DNA of 64,000 bases. It comes from a virus. Of this stretch, positions 18,275 to 26,074 are shown in pieces. The stretch covers positions 1 through 64,000 of IMG/VR virus record IMGVR_UViG_3300035034_001213. One strand, given 5' to 3'. Positions within the stretch are counted from its first letter, which is position 1, and the number at the start of each line of letters is the position of its first letter. The position numbers were made by a program, and so were the translations under genes. The notes below the pieces were generated by a model. That model did not search any database and had not been told where the DNA came from. It saw only the letters and a list, made by a program, of their open reading frames with translations.

Positions 18275-19126
18275 ATGCGTAATGTAACACGTACCGTGTA
18301 CGGGGCGGCGATGCAGACCGCGATGTACATCGGCAAGTCGTATCAAGTTCAGGAAAACAGCACCCTGAACGAGAAGTTTGGTATTCAGGCGAATACCTTA
18401 CCCAGCGCCGAAGAACGCCACGCGGTCCGTTACTTTTGTATCGGTAATGGCGGTCACCGAGCCATCGTTGGTGCGGAAGGTCTCTCGTACACAACCCCCA
18501 ATCACCACGAAGCCACTGACGCGGCGTGTTTCAATCATTTGCCGTTTGTGCTTCGGGAAGTCACTGACGATTTGACCCAAGAACAGCGGGCGAAATACGG
18601 CCTGCGCCGGGAAGAGCAACACAACGGTCGTCAGTACTTTGCTTACTACGGTAAACGCCTGACACTGGACGCCGTTGAAGTGAACATGCAAAAGACTACG
18701 GTGGATGGGAACAATCAGACCTCCGAGCCTTTTGTACCGACCTCGTCTAACCTGAACCCTGAGCCCCTCGCAGGTACAGATCAGGAAACCAACGTCATTG
18801 AAGCTTCGGGCGAATACGTGTCGGGCAGTGCGGTCGTGACGATTGATTTCACAGCCGCCGATGCAGAAGAGCTGCGGAACGTGGCTTTGATCGTCTACGG
18901 CGACGAGAAGTACGCGGTCATTTCTGAGATAGCTCTGGTAGGTGGTGTGGATCGTGTAGTCACAGGCCCAGGCCCAGGCAACAACACCATTAACTACAAT
19001 GAAGTCATTTCCGCTCAGGCGACCACCTTCATTGCGTCTTACTATCAATTGGACATGCAGAACAACGGCTTCACCTTCACCGCAGACGTGGGTGTGACGG
19101 AACCTCTGTACGCCATCAGCGAGTAA
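18275..19126 (+). CDS. Probable virion structural protein (283 aa)
   Basis: Beta-rich, soluble protein with an Asn/Gly/Thr-rich C-terminal half and no enzyme motif. It lies directly after the portal gene and five bases before the RuvC gene. That position and the composition suggest a neck or tail protein, as usual for the gene after the portal in this phage group. No family name is recognised. The ATG is preceded by AAGGAACACTCACCT. Confidence 0.6.
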   Translation: MRNVTRTVYGAAMQTAMYIGKSYQVQENSTLNEKFGIQANTLPSAEERHAVRYFCIGNGGHRAIVGAEGLSYTTPNHHEATDAACFNHLPFVLREVTDDLTQEQRAKYGLRREEQHNGRQYFAYYGKRLTLDAVEVNMQKTTVDGNNQTSEPFVPTSSNLNPEPLAGTDQETNVIEASGEYVSGSAVVTIDFTAADAEELRNVALIVYGDEKYAVISEIALVGGVDRVVTGPGPGNNTINYNEVISAQATTFIASYYQLDMQNNGFTFTADVGVTEPLYAISE

Positions 19127-19131
19127 CGCGT

Positions 19132-19737
19132 ATGTTGATCGTACCCGACAGTGATGATCGGTTACGCATCGTCAGTTTTGATCCTGGCACCGACACCTTA
19201 GGCAGTAGTGTTTTAGAACTGAACGTTCGAACACTGCAGTTGACGGTGTTGGATGCTCAGACATTTGTGTCACGTCGTCCGATTCGATATCGCCCTGGAT
19301 ATCAACGAATCGAAGAGATCTACGGCGACCGGCTTGCACGGTTGTCCAGTCATCGACAGGCCGTGATGGGCCACTTGCATCGTTGGCAGCCTCATGTCGT
19401 TGCGTGTGAATCTCCGTTCATGGGGATGCGCGCTCAAGCGTTTGAGGCATTGATCGAATGCGTCAACGTGATACGCTGGGCGGTGCATGACTTTGACCCG
19501 ACGGTTCCTGTAGAAATGATCACTCCACCTCAGGCTAAGAAAACGGTGGGGGCGTCTTTTAAAGGGTCCGATAAAAACGACGTTCGATTAGGTATACAAA
19601 GTCTCTTCGAGAAATCCAACGGACAACTGGTCTATCGGGCGTACCAGCCCTTTGATCAAATCGACGAGCACAGCATCGATGCAATCGCTGTTGGTGTCTG
19701 TCATTACCAACAGTGGGTCGAGTTCCTCACCCACTGA
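19132..19737 (+). CDS. RuvC-like Holliday-junction resolvase
   Basis: 201 residues with the RNase H-like layout of RuvC. The first acidic residue is Asp17 in VSFDPGTDTLG, the second Glu93 in VACESPFMG, and the last pair lies in IDEHSIDAIAVGVCHY (about Asp178 and Asp183). These would bind two Mg ions and cut four-way junctions, debranching replicated phage DNA before packaging. Length is close to the usual 170-200 residues. It follows the 283-residue structural gene by five bases and precedes the spanin genes, so it is probably expressed late. Confidence 0.8.
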   Translation: MLIVPDSDDRLRIVSFDPGTDTLGSSVLELNVRTLQLTVLDAQTFVSRRPIRYRPGYQRIEEIYGDRLARLSSHRQAVMGHLHRWQPHVVACESPFMGMRAQAFEALIECVNVIRWAVHDFDPTVPVEMITPPQAKKTVGASFKGSDKNDVRLGIQSLFEKSNGQLVYRAYQPFDQIDEHSIDAIAVGVCHYQQWVEFLTH

Positions 19738-19755
19738 TTTAATCAGGGGGTACCG

Positions 19756-20391
19756 ATGGGTATCGGAGCGATTTTAGGAAAACTCAATCCTGTCAAAACC
19801 AAAAGTAAACTGATGGTTGCAGCGGGGATCGTGGTTCTTGTTTTCACCGTCTGGGCATGGACGAAATGGGATGCCTGGAAGATTCTCAACCTGGAAAAAG
19901 AAAACCAGGCACTTGAGATTGAAAATCAGTCTTCCAAAAAAGCGGCTGACGACGCAGAGTCTGTTCGAGCCATTGATGAAACCGCCGTTGTTGGAACTCT
20001 TAAACGTCGAGAAGACGCGGAAGATAACAGCAACGAGATTCAAGAGCAGGTGAGAAATGATGTACGCCAATTACAACAAGAGTTGGAGAAAGGTCGTCAA
20101 GCTCTCGATAAGACTCGCGACGAACTGGCTTCTTTGGAAAAGCAACGGGATGAGTACAAGCGATCAAAACCAGACGTGGCGAAAGAAACGCCCATCGAAA
20201 GGTCTGAGTCACAAACTCCCCGGGTGGTGGTCAAGACGGTCGAAAGGTCTGTCCCGGCTGTTGACTCTCGGATTGCTCAGCGGATTGTTGACGGCATGTG
20301 GGACAACTACTGTGGTCAAGTATCGAACGATCGCGGTTGTCCCTCCCCTGCCGTTACTGAGGGAGGTGACTCCAGCACCGCCGCCCCCTAA
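19756..20391 (+). CDS. Inner-membrane spanin subunit (Rz-like)
   Basis: One N-terminal membrane helix at residues 21-40 (VAAGIVVLVFTVWAWTKW) is followed by a long charged coiled coil in the periplasm (about 45-140) and a polar, Ser/Pro-containing end. This is the class II topology of Rz i-spanins, which pair with an outer-membrane lipoprotein to fuse the two membranes at the end of lysis. The matching o-spanin is encoded in another frame inside the 3' half of this gene and beyond it. The ribosome site is AGGGGGTACCG. Confidence 0.8.
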   Translation: MGIGAILGKLNPVKTKSKLMVAAGIVVLVFTVWAWTKWDAWKILNLEKENQALEIENQSSKKAADDAESVRAIDETAVVGTLKRREDAEDNSNEIQEQVRNDVRQLQQELEKGRQALDKTRDELASLEKQRDEYKRSKPDVAKETPIERSESQTPRVVVKTVERSVPAVDSRIAQRIVDGMWDNYCGQVSNDRGCPSPAVTEGGDSSTAAP

Positions 20392-20590
20392 GGACGCGTT
20401 CGTTTCAGCCAGTGACACAGACCGCTTGTTGATGCTGTCAGAGGCGTGGAATAAGCAGACAGATAAGGTGTTGGTTGGTAATGAAGGGATTCGTGGGTTG
20501 GTAAGGTGGCGAGAGGCCATCCTTGAATATTACGAGGACGACCCCGACGTGGAAGTCGTAGAGAGGAAGAACTTTCGACAAGGACGCTAA
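20150..20590 (+). CDS. Outer-membrane spanin lipoprotein (Rz1-like), nested
   Basis: 146 residues in another frame, overlapping the i-spanin gene by 242 bases. A lipoprotein signal ends in GLLSGLLTAC with the acylated cysteine at about residue 50, followed by a Pro-rich stretch (VVPPLPLLREVTPAPPPP) typical of Rz1. I chose the ATG at 20150, which has ACGGG just upstream; this gives a long basic n-region, so a non-ATG start closer to the hydrophobic core is possible. The C-terminal half is longer than in most Rz1 proteins and helical. Predicted site: inner leaflet of the outer membrane, contacting the i-spanin. Confidence 0.8.
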   Translation: MSTSDQNQTWRKKRPSKGLSHKLPGWWSRRSKGLSRLLTLGLLSGLLTACGTTTVVKYRTIAVVPPLPLLREVTPAPPPPKDAFVSASDTDRLLMLSEAWNKQTDKVLVGNEGIRGLVRWREAILEYYEDDPDVEVVERKNFRQGR

Positions 20591-20591
20591 G

Positions 20592-20613
20592 GGTAGGCTT
20601 CGGCCTACCTTTA
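20592..20613 (+). terminator. Terminator after the spanin genes
   Basis: GGTAGGC-TTCG-GCCTACC followed by TTTAT. Confidence 0.8.
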
Positions 20614-20641
20614 TGCTGTTTGATGGAGAAGATTTGAAGAA

Positions 20642-20650
20642 TATATCATG
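20642..20650 (+). promoter_or_regulatory. Candidate phage promoter, TATATCATG
   Basis: TTTGAAGAATATATCATGAAGG lies between the spanin terminator and the first accessory gene at 20733. The core and left flank match the elements at 5358 and 8792. Confidence 0.6.
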
Positions 20651-20732
20651 AAGGTGAATGGATTGGTCTTATAATCTATAACGGCGTCTATGAATGCTAT
20701 GAGCGAGCCACTGCGTCTTTAAGGAGAATACG

Positions 20733-21083
20733 GTGAAGGTAGATAGAATAATTAAGAAGCTTCGTAAAGCTGCCGACAAAATTCCAGACATGCACCGGTG
20801 CTTAGTTCGAATGAACACGTACAGCGCCGAGTGGACTGTGTCTGCAAAGAACAAAGTTGCGTTTCGTTTCATTCGGGATCAATTGGAATGTCAGGCGGCA
20901 AAAGACGTCAACCATTGTTATGGTATTGGTGGTAGTATGTCGATTCTCCAAACAGACACGCAACTCATCTTTGTGTTGAGAAATGAAAACCGGAAAGAGT
21001 ATCGGCGGGTAGTGTTGACCTGCGATCAAAAATCTGAAGAAGAAGTACTTGACGACTCTACCAACAACCTCGCCCCGTCTTAA
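20733..21083 (+). CDS. Hypothetical protein (116 aa)
   Basis: Small basic N terminus followed by alternating strands and an acidic end (DQKSEEEVLDDS). It has a GTG start with AAGGAGAATACG upstream. No family recognised. It opens the accessory gene block after the spanins. Confidence 0.6.
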   Translation: MKVDRIIKKLRKAADKIPDMHRCLVRMNTYSAEWTVSAKNKVAFRFIRDQLECQAAKDVNHCYGIGGSMSILQTDTQLIFVLRNENRKEYRRVVLTCDQKSEEEVLDDSTNNLAPS

Positions 21084-21133
21084 CGTGACAGGGTTGTTTT
21101 ATCTTTTACTCACGGAACCGGAGACCGTAGTAC

Positions 21134-21835
21134 ATGTGCCCTCCCTATCACGAAGAATTTACATTGGCCCCAACCCAAAAACCTGAGGTTCGTTCGAAAC
21201 ACTACCTCAACCGCATTGTCGATGGAGAACCCCTTCCTGTTAGTCGTGCTCTGTTCTTACCGTCTATGATGGAGATGGTCCGAAACTTATGTCACGATGG
21301 ATTGCAGCGAGATCATCTCGTCCGCGATCTGAAGCTTCTGACCAATGCGGATCAGAAAGAACTCGATGCCTCAGTAGACTTTCTTTGCAAGCTTTATCGT
21401 CGAATGCCGTTCTCGATGCTTGAGCAGATCAGCGAAGGCGAGTTCTTGCGGATCTTAACAGAGATGAACTCCGGATTCTCTCCTGAAGAAGCCGCCGTGG
21501 GACTTTGGGGGATCGAAATACATCTCACAGATCTGGAGACGCCTTACGAACAACTGGCTTGGGGGTTGGAGTGGCTTCAGAAGAGCGACTACCTACCAGA
21601 CGTTCCTAAGGACACTGTTCTCACGACCGATCTAGGAGGTGACTGTCTACTCATTCGCGAAATCGAGAAGTTAGCTGACCGATTCTTAATCACGAGTTCT
21701 GGAGGGCATCATACTGGGTTAATTGCCTGGTTAGCTGATCACCCAGGCGTCGACCACGTCGTTCTTGAGTCCGACAGCTTTGGTCCACTGCGGTGCGGAC
21801 TGAAGACATCCAAAGGTACCCTGCGTTATGGGTAA
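21134..21835 (+). CDS. Hypothetical protein (233 aa)
   Basis: Soluble helical protein of unknown family. The N-terminal region includes Met-rich helices (LPSMMEMVRNL). The C-terminal part has a TTDLGGDCLLIREIEK segment and a SSGGHHTGLIAWLADH segment resembling nucleotide- or metal-binding loops, but no known motif is complete. It overlaps the next gene by eight bases. Confidence 0.6.
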   Translation: MCPPYHEEFTLAPTQKPEVRSKHYLNRIVDGEPLPVSRALFLPSMMEMVRNLCHDGLQRDHLVRDLKLLTNADQKELDASVDFLCKLYRRMPFSMLEQISEGEFLRILTEMNSGFSPEEAAVGLWGIEIHLTDLETPYEQLAWGLEWLQKSDYLPDVPKDTVLTTDLGGDCLLIREIEKLADRFLITSSGGHHTGLIAWLADHPGVDHVVLESDSFGPLRCGLKTSKGTLRYG

Positions 21836-22199
21836 GGTAGGTTCAGACCGTAATCGGGTGAATATAAAAGGCGATGGCCTCGTACACGTTATAAGTCTTC
21901 CACAAGGCAATGAGGACGTCATGAACTGGGTTAAAGACATAGACCCTACCAATGCCAGGGTTTACAAAGTAGACGCTACAATCGACGGTGAGACGTTCTC
22001 AGACGCCTTTGCCGTTGGCAACATGATTGTACCGAAGTTCCCACCGTGGGACAGTCACGGTTCGTTTCATCCAGTCCTTCGATTGACGCTCAGTGCATTT
22101 TACCCCAAATTCATTGCTTACGTAATTGATTACTACGTTCAAACTAAGAAAGTCAAAGAATACCAAGTCGACCTACACGATCTAACGGTACTGAATTAA
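21828..22199 (+). CDS. Hypothetical protein (123 aa)
   Basis: Soluble protein with a central strand-rich region and Tyr-rich C-terminal helix (YPKFIAYVIDYYVQT). Its start overlaps the previous stop, indicating coupling. No family recognised. A terminator follows. Confidence 0.6.
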   Translation: MGKVGSDRNRVNIKGDGLVHVISLPQGNEDVMNWVKDIDPTNARVYKVDATIDGETFSDAFAVGNMIVPKFPPWDSHGSFHPVLRLTLSAFYPKFIAYVIDYYVQTKKVKEYQVDLHDLTVLN

Positions 22200-22203
22200 C
22201 CAG

Positions 22204-22226
22204 GGCGACCTTCGGGTCGCCTTTTA
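22204..22226 (+). terminator. Terminator with TTCG loop
   Basis: GGCGACC-TTCG-GGTCGCC followed by TTTTAT, after the gene ending at 22199. Confidence 0.85.
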
Positions 22227-22330
22227 TGCCGTCTGTAATATGTTATTTTTGATCCACTGGACTGATTTAATGGTAGACACCACGTCCAGTTACACTCGTG
22301 TTTTACCCGAATTATAACAGGAGCTCAACG

Positions 22331-22627
22331 ATGTCTAGGTTCAACTTCACGCAGTTTGGCACAGAATCTGAAATCGATGCCAAAGACGTTGGTCAACCTA
22401 AGTTTCGAGTCAACAAACCCGGTGATGACTCAGAGCAGATTTACGTGCTGTTAGGTTCCTTGCATATGCCGCTTGAAGACGAAAATGCAATTAAGGCGGT
22501 AGAATCGTACGTAAACTCAGGCTTCACTCGTGACCTGTTGAATAAAGCGCTAGGCATTTACTGCAGGCGCACCATTGACAACGACGTTACTTTCGAGTAT
22601 GTCCCACGACTCAGTGTGGCGTGCTAA
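22331..22627 (+). CDS. Hypothetical protein (98 aa)
   Basis: Small acidic alpha/beta protein, unrecognised. The ATG at 22331 follows AGGAGCTCAACG. It is the first gene after the terminator at 22204 and starts a run that includes two winged-helix genes. Confidence 0.6.
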   Translation: MSRFNFTQFGTESEIDAKDVGQPKFRVNKPGDDSEQIYVLLGSLHMPLEDENAIKAVESYVNSGFTRDLLNKALGIYCRRTIDNDVTFEYVPRLSVAC

Positions 22628-22658
22628 CCCTTCACCGGCTTTAAAGGACAACGAGCTG

Positions 22659-23048
22659 ATGATTCATGAAACTTTGATACACCAACTCAGTGTAAAAGCT
22701 TTATGTAAAAAACTTGAGTTAAGTCCAAGGGATCTCGACGTTTTACTTTTGTTGCAAACCAGCCGCAGTTTGAGTACTCCGAGTATTCATCAATTGCTGA
22801 GTATCCGTAAAAGTGAAATGAACCGACGCCTCGGTCCGAAGTTGATTGAACTTGGGTGGTTGAAATCAGAGCAGGTCAATCATTCTCGAAAATCAGGCTT
22901 ACCAACGAATCGCTGGTGGGTACCCGAGGACAAACAAATGCTTATTAGCAATGCGTTGAATGAGATTCGACGAGACGTCCTTACTGAACTAGGGGCAGTC
23001 TACAACGAAGATTTATATTGGTTACCTCATTCCGAAGAAACCGTTTAA
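22659..23048 (+). CDS. Winged-helix DNA-binding protein (MarR-like)
   Basis: 129 residues. LSPRDLDVLLLLQTSRSLS then TPSIHQLLSIRKSEMNRRLG then PKLIELGWLKSEQ follows the helix / helix-turn-helix / wing pattern of MarR-type repressors, with a basic wing containing Ser/Arg/Lys. It may regulate phage or host transcription. I chose the ATG at 22659 with AAAGGAC upstream. Two further paralogue-like proteins occur at 23062 and 26949. It is a minimal wHTH with no ligand or dimer domain obvious beyond the terminal helices. Confidence 0.55.
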   Translation: MIHETLIHQLSVKALCKKLELSPRDLDVLLLLQTSRSLSTPSIHQLLSIRKSEMNRRLGPKLIELGWLKSEQVNHSRKSGLPTNRWWVPEDKQMLISNALNEIRRDVLTELGAVYNEDLYWLPHSEETV

Positions 23049-23061
23049 CGAAGGATACACA

Positions 23062-23421
23062 ATGGCTACTCCAATAACCAAAGTTGCCCGTCTGATCGAG
23101 CAACTGAGTAAAGGGTTGCGAATAACACCACGTCAAACTGAAATGTTGCTGACGATATACGAGATGAAGTCCATCACGCTAGACGATTTGGCTGCCTTAT
23201 ACAACCTTAAGTCCTCGACCACGTCGACCCATGTCTTAAAGTTGATTCAGAAAGGATACGTCGAACAAGACGACCACTCTGGCTTTGACGTGTTTGTCGT
23301 TGAGAAGAATCATCGACACGAGTTGAACCGCTTAATCAACTTGTACATGAGGCGTTTGAAGTTCACAACCATGCGACTGATGCAGGAACACACTCACCGA
23401 ACAGGACGACCGGATGCTTAA
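23062..23421 (+). CDS. Winged-helix DNA-binding protein (MarR-like)
   Basis: 119 residues with the clearest MarR-like pattern of the three: ITPRQTEMLLTIYEMKSITL (helix 2), DDLAALYNLKSSTTSTHVLK (helix-turn-helix), LIQKGYVEQDDHSG (wing), and a long C-terminal basic helix suited to dimerisation. It probably binds DNA as a dimer. It lies 13 bases after the similar gene at 22659 and overlaps the next by eight. Confidence 0.65.
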   Translation: MATPITKVARLIEQLSKGLRITPRQTEMLLTIYEMKSITLDDLAALYNLKSSTTSTHVLKLIQKGYVEQDDHSGFDVFVVEKNHRHELNRLINLYMRRLKFTTMRLMQEHTHRTGRPDA

Positions 23422-23788
23422 GAGTCGGAGCAGTCTTCCACAGCGCAAGTTCGATCTGATGTGGAATTTCCAAAGAAAGAATCGACGTCACGTTTACTTG
23501 ATAGCGGGCGACATGTCGCCATCTCAGGTGCTGATGTATTTTAAGAACACGTTTGGTCTAGCGGCCGTGGTGGTTCACGTAACCCAGGAAACCACCACCC
23601 GGCGAATTGAAGAGGTCATCGATACCTACAGATGTTGCGTCTTCTACATAAGTGAGTTTCTTCCTGTGAGTATGCGAGAACTTAGACATCACCTTACCTC
23701 TGAGTCGTATTCTCCATCGCTTCTGAACGTGATAAATAAAGTGTATAGAGGGAACGATCCCAATCGTCAATGTTGGTTAGCGACATAG
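23414..23788 (+). CDS. Member of a phage paralogue family (124 aa)
   Basis: A basic N-terminal tail precedes HVYLIAGDMSPSQVLMYFKN-TFGL, the strand-Asp-helix opening shared with 10945 and 12137. It ends YSPSLLNVINKVYRGND, like YPPKLLSHIGDIYVV at 23808 and YGPELIRSIRQVHYAY at 24699. This links five or six small proteins of the window into one diverged family of unknown function. The first ATG overlaps the preceding winged-helix gene. Confidence 0.65.
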   Translation: MLKSRSSLPQRKFDLMWNFQRKNRRHVYLIAGDMSPSQVLMYFKNTFGLAAVVVHVTQETTTRRIEEVIDTYRCCVFYISEFLPVSMRELRHHLTSESYSPSLLNVINKVYRGNDPNRQCWLAT

Positions 23789-23807
23789 GGGACATTTAAA
23801 CGGGACA

Positions 23808-24200
23808 TTGAACGAAGGCGATGCGTTCAATGTAGTAAGGATTCTTACAGACATGACTAACTGTGGTATTATAAAAATACACGACGGCACCGCCGGACTT
23901 CCATTATTTGTAGTCACCGTCGAGGTCTCTTGTGGCACTGCTTATTCGTCAATATCGGATATGTTCAGAGACCCCCCGACCTTAGTCGACCTCACTCATT
24001 TACCAAACCCACTAGAGATCGTCGAGTCCGAATCAAATTCGCAGGACATAGTCTTATGTCTTTTAGCGGTTGATGTATACCTAAGCGATCGAGAAGACTT
24101 TAGTAATTGGACGATAAAACATAACTACCCCCCCAAGCTTCTAAGCCACATAGGCGACATCTACGTCGTCGTGGATATGAAACGGTGGGCTCAAAATTAA
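23808..24200 (+). CDS. Member of the same paralogue family, start uncertain
   Basis: The C-terminal YPPKLLSHIGDIYVVVD matches the family tail seen at 23414 and 24699. A TTG at 23808 gives 130 residues; the first in-frame ATG is at 23853. I kept the TTG because the segment it adds (NVVRILTDMT) aligns with the family's first strand and Asp turn. The ribosome site is poor for either start. Function unknown. Confidence 0.5.
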   Translation: MNEGDAFNVVRILTDMTNCGIIKIHDGTAGLPLFVVTVEVSCGTAYSSISDMFRDPPTLVDLTHLPNPLEIVESESNSQDIVLCLLAVDVYLSDREDFSNWTIKHNYPPKLLSHIGDIYVVVDMKRWAQN

Positions 24201-24216
24201 TTAATGAGGAATAACC

Positions 24217-24510
24217 ATGGAAGACGAAAACGTAGTAAAAGCAGTTCCAGTCAGCGACCGTCCTCGCATCAAAGTTGAGATCACTGGAGATCAGAGTAAG
24301 ATCGGTAAGACTTGCGTGGGTGCGTTGATTGTTCAAGCGCTGCGGAACGCAGGTTTCGACGACATACGCGTTGACTGTGAAGACGGGGACCTTAAGACTC
24401 GGTTCTTGGAAGGAGTTGACATCACCCGGCTCGTTCCTATGCCTGGAATCGACGTCGTTGATCGAAACGGCTCGCCCACATCGGAAGACGCTGCCATATG
24501 GCGCGCGTGA
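24217..24510 (+). CDS. Miniature P-loop protein (97 aa)
   Basis: Residues 18-34 read IKVEITGDQSKIGKTCVG, a strand followed by a full Walker A loop GxxxxGKT (Gly24 to Thr32). A following helix and strand (LIVQALRNAGFDDIRVDCED) keep the start of a P-loop NTPase fold, but the protein ends before a Walker B or sensor region would be expected. It may bind a nucleotide, or be a truncated or specialised remnant. GAGGAATAACC precedes the ATG. It overlaps the zinc-ribbon gene that follows. Confidence 0.6.
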   Translation: MEDENVVKAVPVSDRPRIKVEITGDQSKIGKTCVGALIVQALRNAGFDDIRVDCEDGDLKTRFLEGVDITRLVPMPGIDVVDRNGSPTSEDAAIWRA

Positions 24511-24686
24511 TCCAAAATCTGTGTCCTTACTGCCAACACGAACTTCCCAAGCCTCATCGCATGTACGGTCAGATTTCGTTCAGTTGCAGTAACTGTCGTC
24601 GGTGGGGTCCTTGGAAATCAAGACTCCGACGCCGAGTCACCTCAAACCTACATCCGGTAACACACACAGACGTGAGTGTTCGTTGA
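24498..24686 (+). CDS. Small zinc-ribbon protein (62 aa)
   Basis: CPYC at residues 9-12 and CSNC at about 30-33 form a CxxC...CxxC zinc ribbon of the size common in phage regulators; the C-terminal half is Arg-rich (RRWGPWKSRLRRR). It could bind nucleic acid. The start overlaps the previous stop; the ribosome site is not obvious, so expression depends on coupling. Confidence 0.55.
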   Translation: MARVIQNLCPYCQHELPKPHRMYGQISFSCSNCRRWGPWKSRLRRRVTSNLHPVTHTDVSVR

Positions 24687-24698
24687 AGAGAATTGTGT

Positions 24699-25091
24699 AT
24701 GTCCAACATCAAGCTTCGACCTATGTTTACCGACACGTCCCCCAGCGTCGGTAAGTCCTTTCAGGTTCTTGTGGGAGTAGTTCCTTTCTTGCCCTTAGTG
24801 CGTTTGTACAACGAGCAAACCGGAAACATCACCTCGTTCGTTGGTATTGATCCTGAGGACAAATACGATCGCAATGCAATGGACTGGTACCGAACGTTGC
24901 CAGACAATGCTGTGTTGTATATCGAAGATAAGATCGAGAGCTACCCGGCGTTGGTTGATTATCTATCAAAGTTTCCTTATGGTCCTGAATTGATTCGATC
25001 GATTCGGCAGGTACATTACGCTTACATACCACCAGTGAAACCAAAACCTATACCCATGCCGAATCAGTCAATTAATTTACTGAGGGTATAG
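24699..25091 (+). CDS. Member of the 23414-type paralogue family (130 aa)
   Basis: The tail FPYGPELIRSIRQVHYAYIPP parallels the Y-x-P-x-L-L-x-x-I-x-x-V-Y end of 23414 and 23808, followed by a Pro-rich extension. The N terminus is more diverged. The ATG at 24699 has GAAGAG upstream; TTG at 24693 is also in frame. Unknown function. Confidence 0.6.
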   Translation: MSNIKLRPMFTDTSPSVGKSFQVLVGVVPFLPLVRLYNEQTGNITSFVGIDPEDKYDRNAMDWYRTLPDNAVLYIEDKIESYPALVDYLSKFPYGPELIRSIRQVHYAYIPPVKPKPIPMPNQSINLLRV

Positions 25092-25125
25092 ATTATCTCA
25101 TCGATTCATCCAAACGGAGGACGCT

Positions 25126-25422
25126 ATGCCGAGTACTTCACAGAAACAACACGACCTGATGGTGGCTGTCAGTAAAGATAAGGACCTGGCTGACAAACTC
25201 AAAGTCCAACAAAAGGTAGCAAAGGAGTTTGTTCAAAAAGACGAAGAGGAAGGCCTATGGCAAGAAGCCCCAGAACTTGATGTAGAAAGTCTCGAAGCAG
25301 TTTCCTTTGAAGACAAAAGCATCCTAGAGTTAATTCCCGAAGATGCATGGAACCCCGAGGTTAGTGAACCTCCATTCCGTTTAGAAGACCGCTTCGTTAA
25401 AGCGGACAACGACCCGACATAG
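25126..25422 (+). CDS. DUF3008-like small protein
   Basis: 98 residues. The opening MPSTSQKQHDLMVAVSKDKD followed by LADKLKVQQKVAKEFVQKDEE matches the hallmark of the DUF3008 family (P-S-x-S-x-x-Q-x-x-x-M-x-x-x, then K-x-x-V-x-x-x-V-x-x-E-F-V-x-x-D), which is common in phages and of unknown role. The rest is acidic and probably extended. GGAGGACGCT precedes the ATG. Confidence 0.65.
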   Translation: MPSTSQKQHDLMVAVSKDKDLADKLKVQQKVAKEFVQKDEEEGLWQEAPELDVESLEAVSFEDKSILELIPEDAWNPEVSEPPFRLEDRFVKADNDPT

Positions 25423-25520
25423 ACGTTCCGTTGTTGTCGTATACCCCCTGACGATACCCGATGTACGCCGACAAGAACCCTGCGTTTAGGTGATCGTTAC
25501 GATTGAGGAGACATGGGAGT

Positions 25521-25991
25521 ATGGACAAAACCGTACACACCGTGTTCGATTTTCGAACAGAACTCATGCGCGCCCCAGGCAGCTGTCAAATTCTAATGCG
25601 TACGACCGATAAGGGATTGCAAGTCATGCATATGAAAGAAGTTAACCGCGGCGGGCGACAGTTCATAATTCTTGAACCAATCGGGGTACCGGATGACTTA
25701 GTGTCATTGGCAACCCTAGCTACAGGGAATCGATTCCGCTTTCAAGAAATGCTCGACGAGGATTTCGAAGTTGTGAAAGTGGACGTAGAACCAGACCACG
25801 AGCTCATTATGGAAATTAGAAGCGTTAAGGACGGATGGCATGGGCGAGTTGGTCTAATGACTGGTGGCGTCGATTGGGATGTGGGTAAGTACTACGACAC
25901 TCGGGTATTACCGATGCGTCGAGGGGAAGATCGAGGTGAGAAGTTTTTCCTCGTCAACGGTCCCATTCCTGAAAGACGTGCAGGGCGATAA
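25521..25991 (+). CDS. Hypothetical protein (156 aa)
   Basis: Soluble alpha/beta protein, charged, unknown family. I placed the start at the ATG 25521 with GAGGAG and GGGAG upstream. It ends with a Gly/Arg-rich tail (PERRAGR). A terminator follows. Confidence 0.6.
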   Translation: MDKTVHTVFDFRTELMRAPGSCQILMRTTDKGLQVMHMKEVNRGGRQFIILEPIGVPDDLVSLATLATGNRFRFQEMLDEDFEVVKVDVEPDHELIMEIRSVKDGWHGRVGLMTGGVDWDVGKYYDTRVLPMRRGEDRGEKFFLVNGPIPERRAGR

Positions 25992-26006
25992 TACCATTGA
26001 GCAAGT

Positions 26007-26039
26007 GGGGAGGGTATAGTTCACCTCCCCTAATTTTTT
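26007..26039 (+). terminator. Terminator after the 25521 gene
   Basis: GGGGAGG and CCTCCCC stem with a ten-base loop, then TAATTTTTT. Confidence 0.8.
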
Positions 26040-26074
26040 ACAATAAAACAACCTCTAACATGGAAGATAAACGT

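Noticed and set aside
18398-19048. Minus-strand frame of 216 codons opposite the 283-residue structural gene
   Set aside because: The plus-strand gene has a ribosome site, continues the portal/RuvC operon and has normal composition; the minus frame does not.
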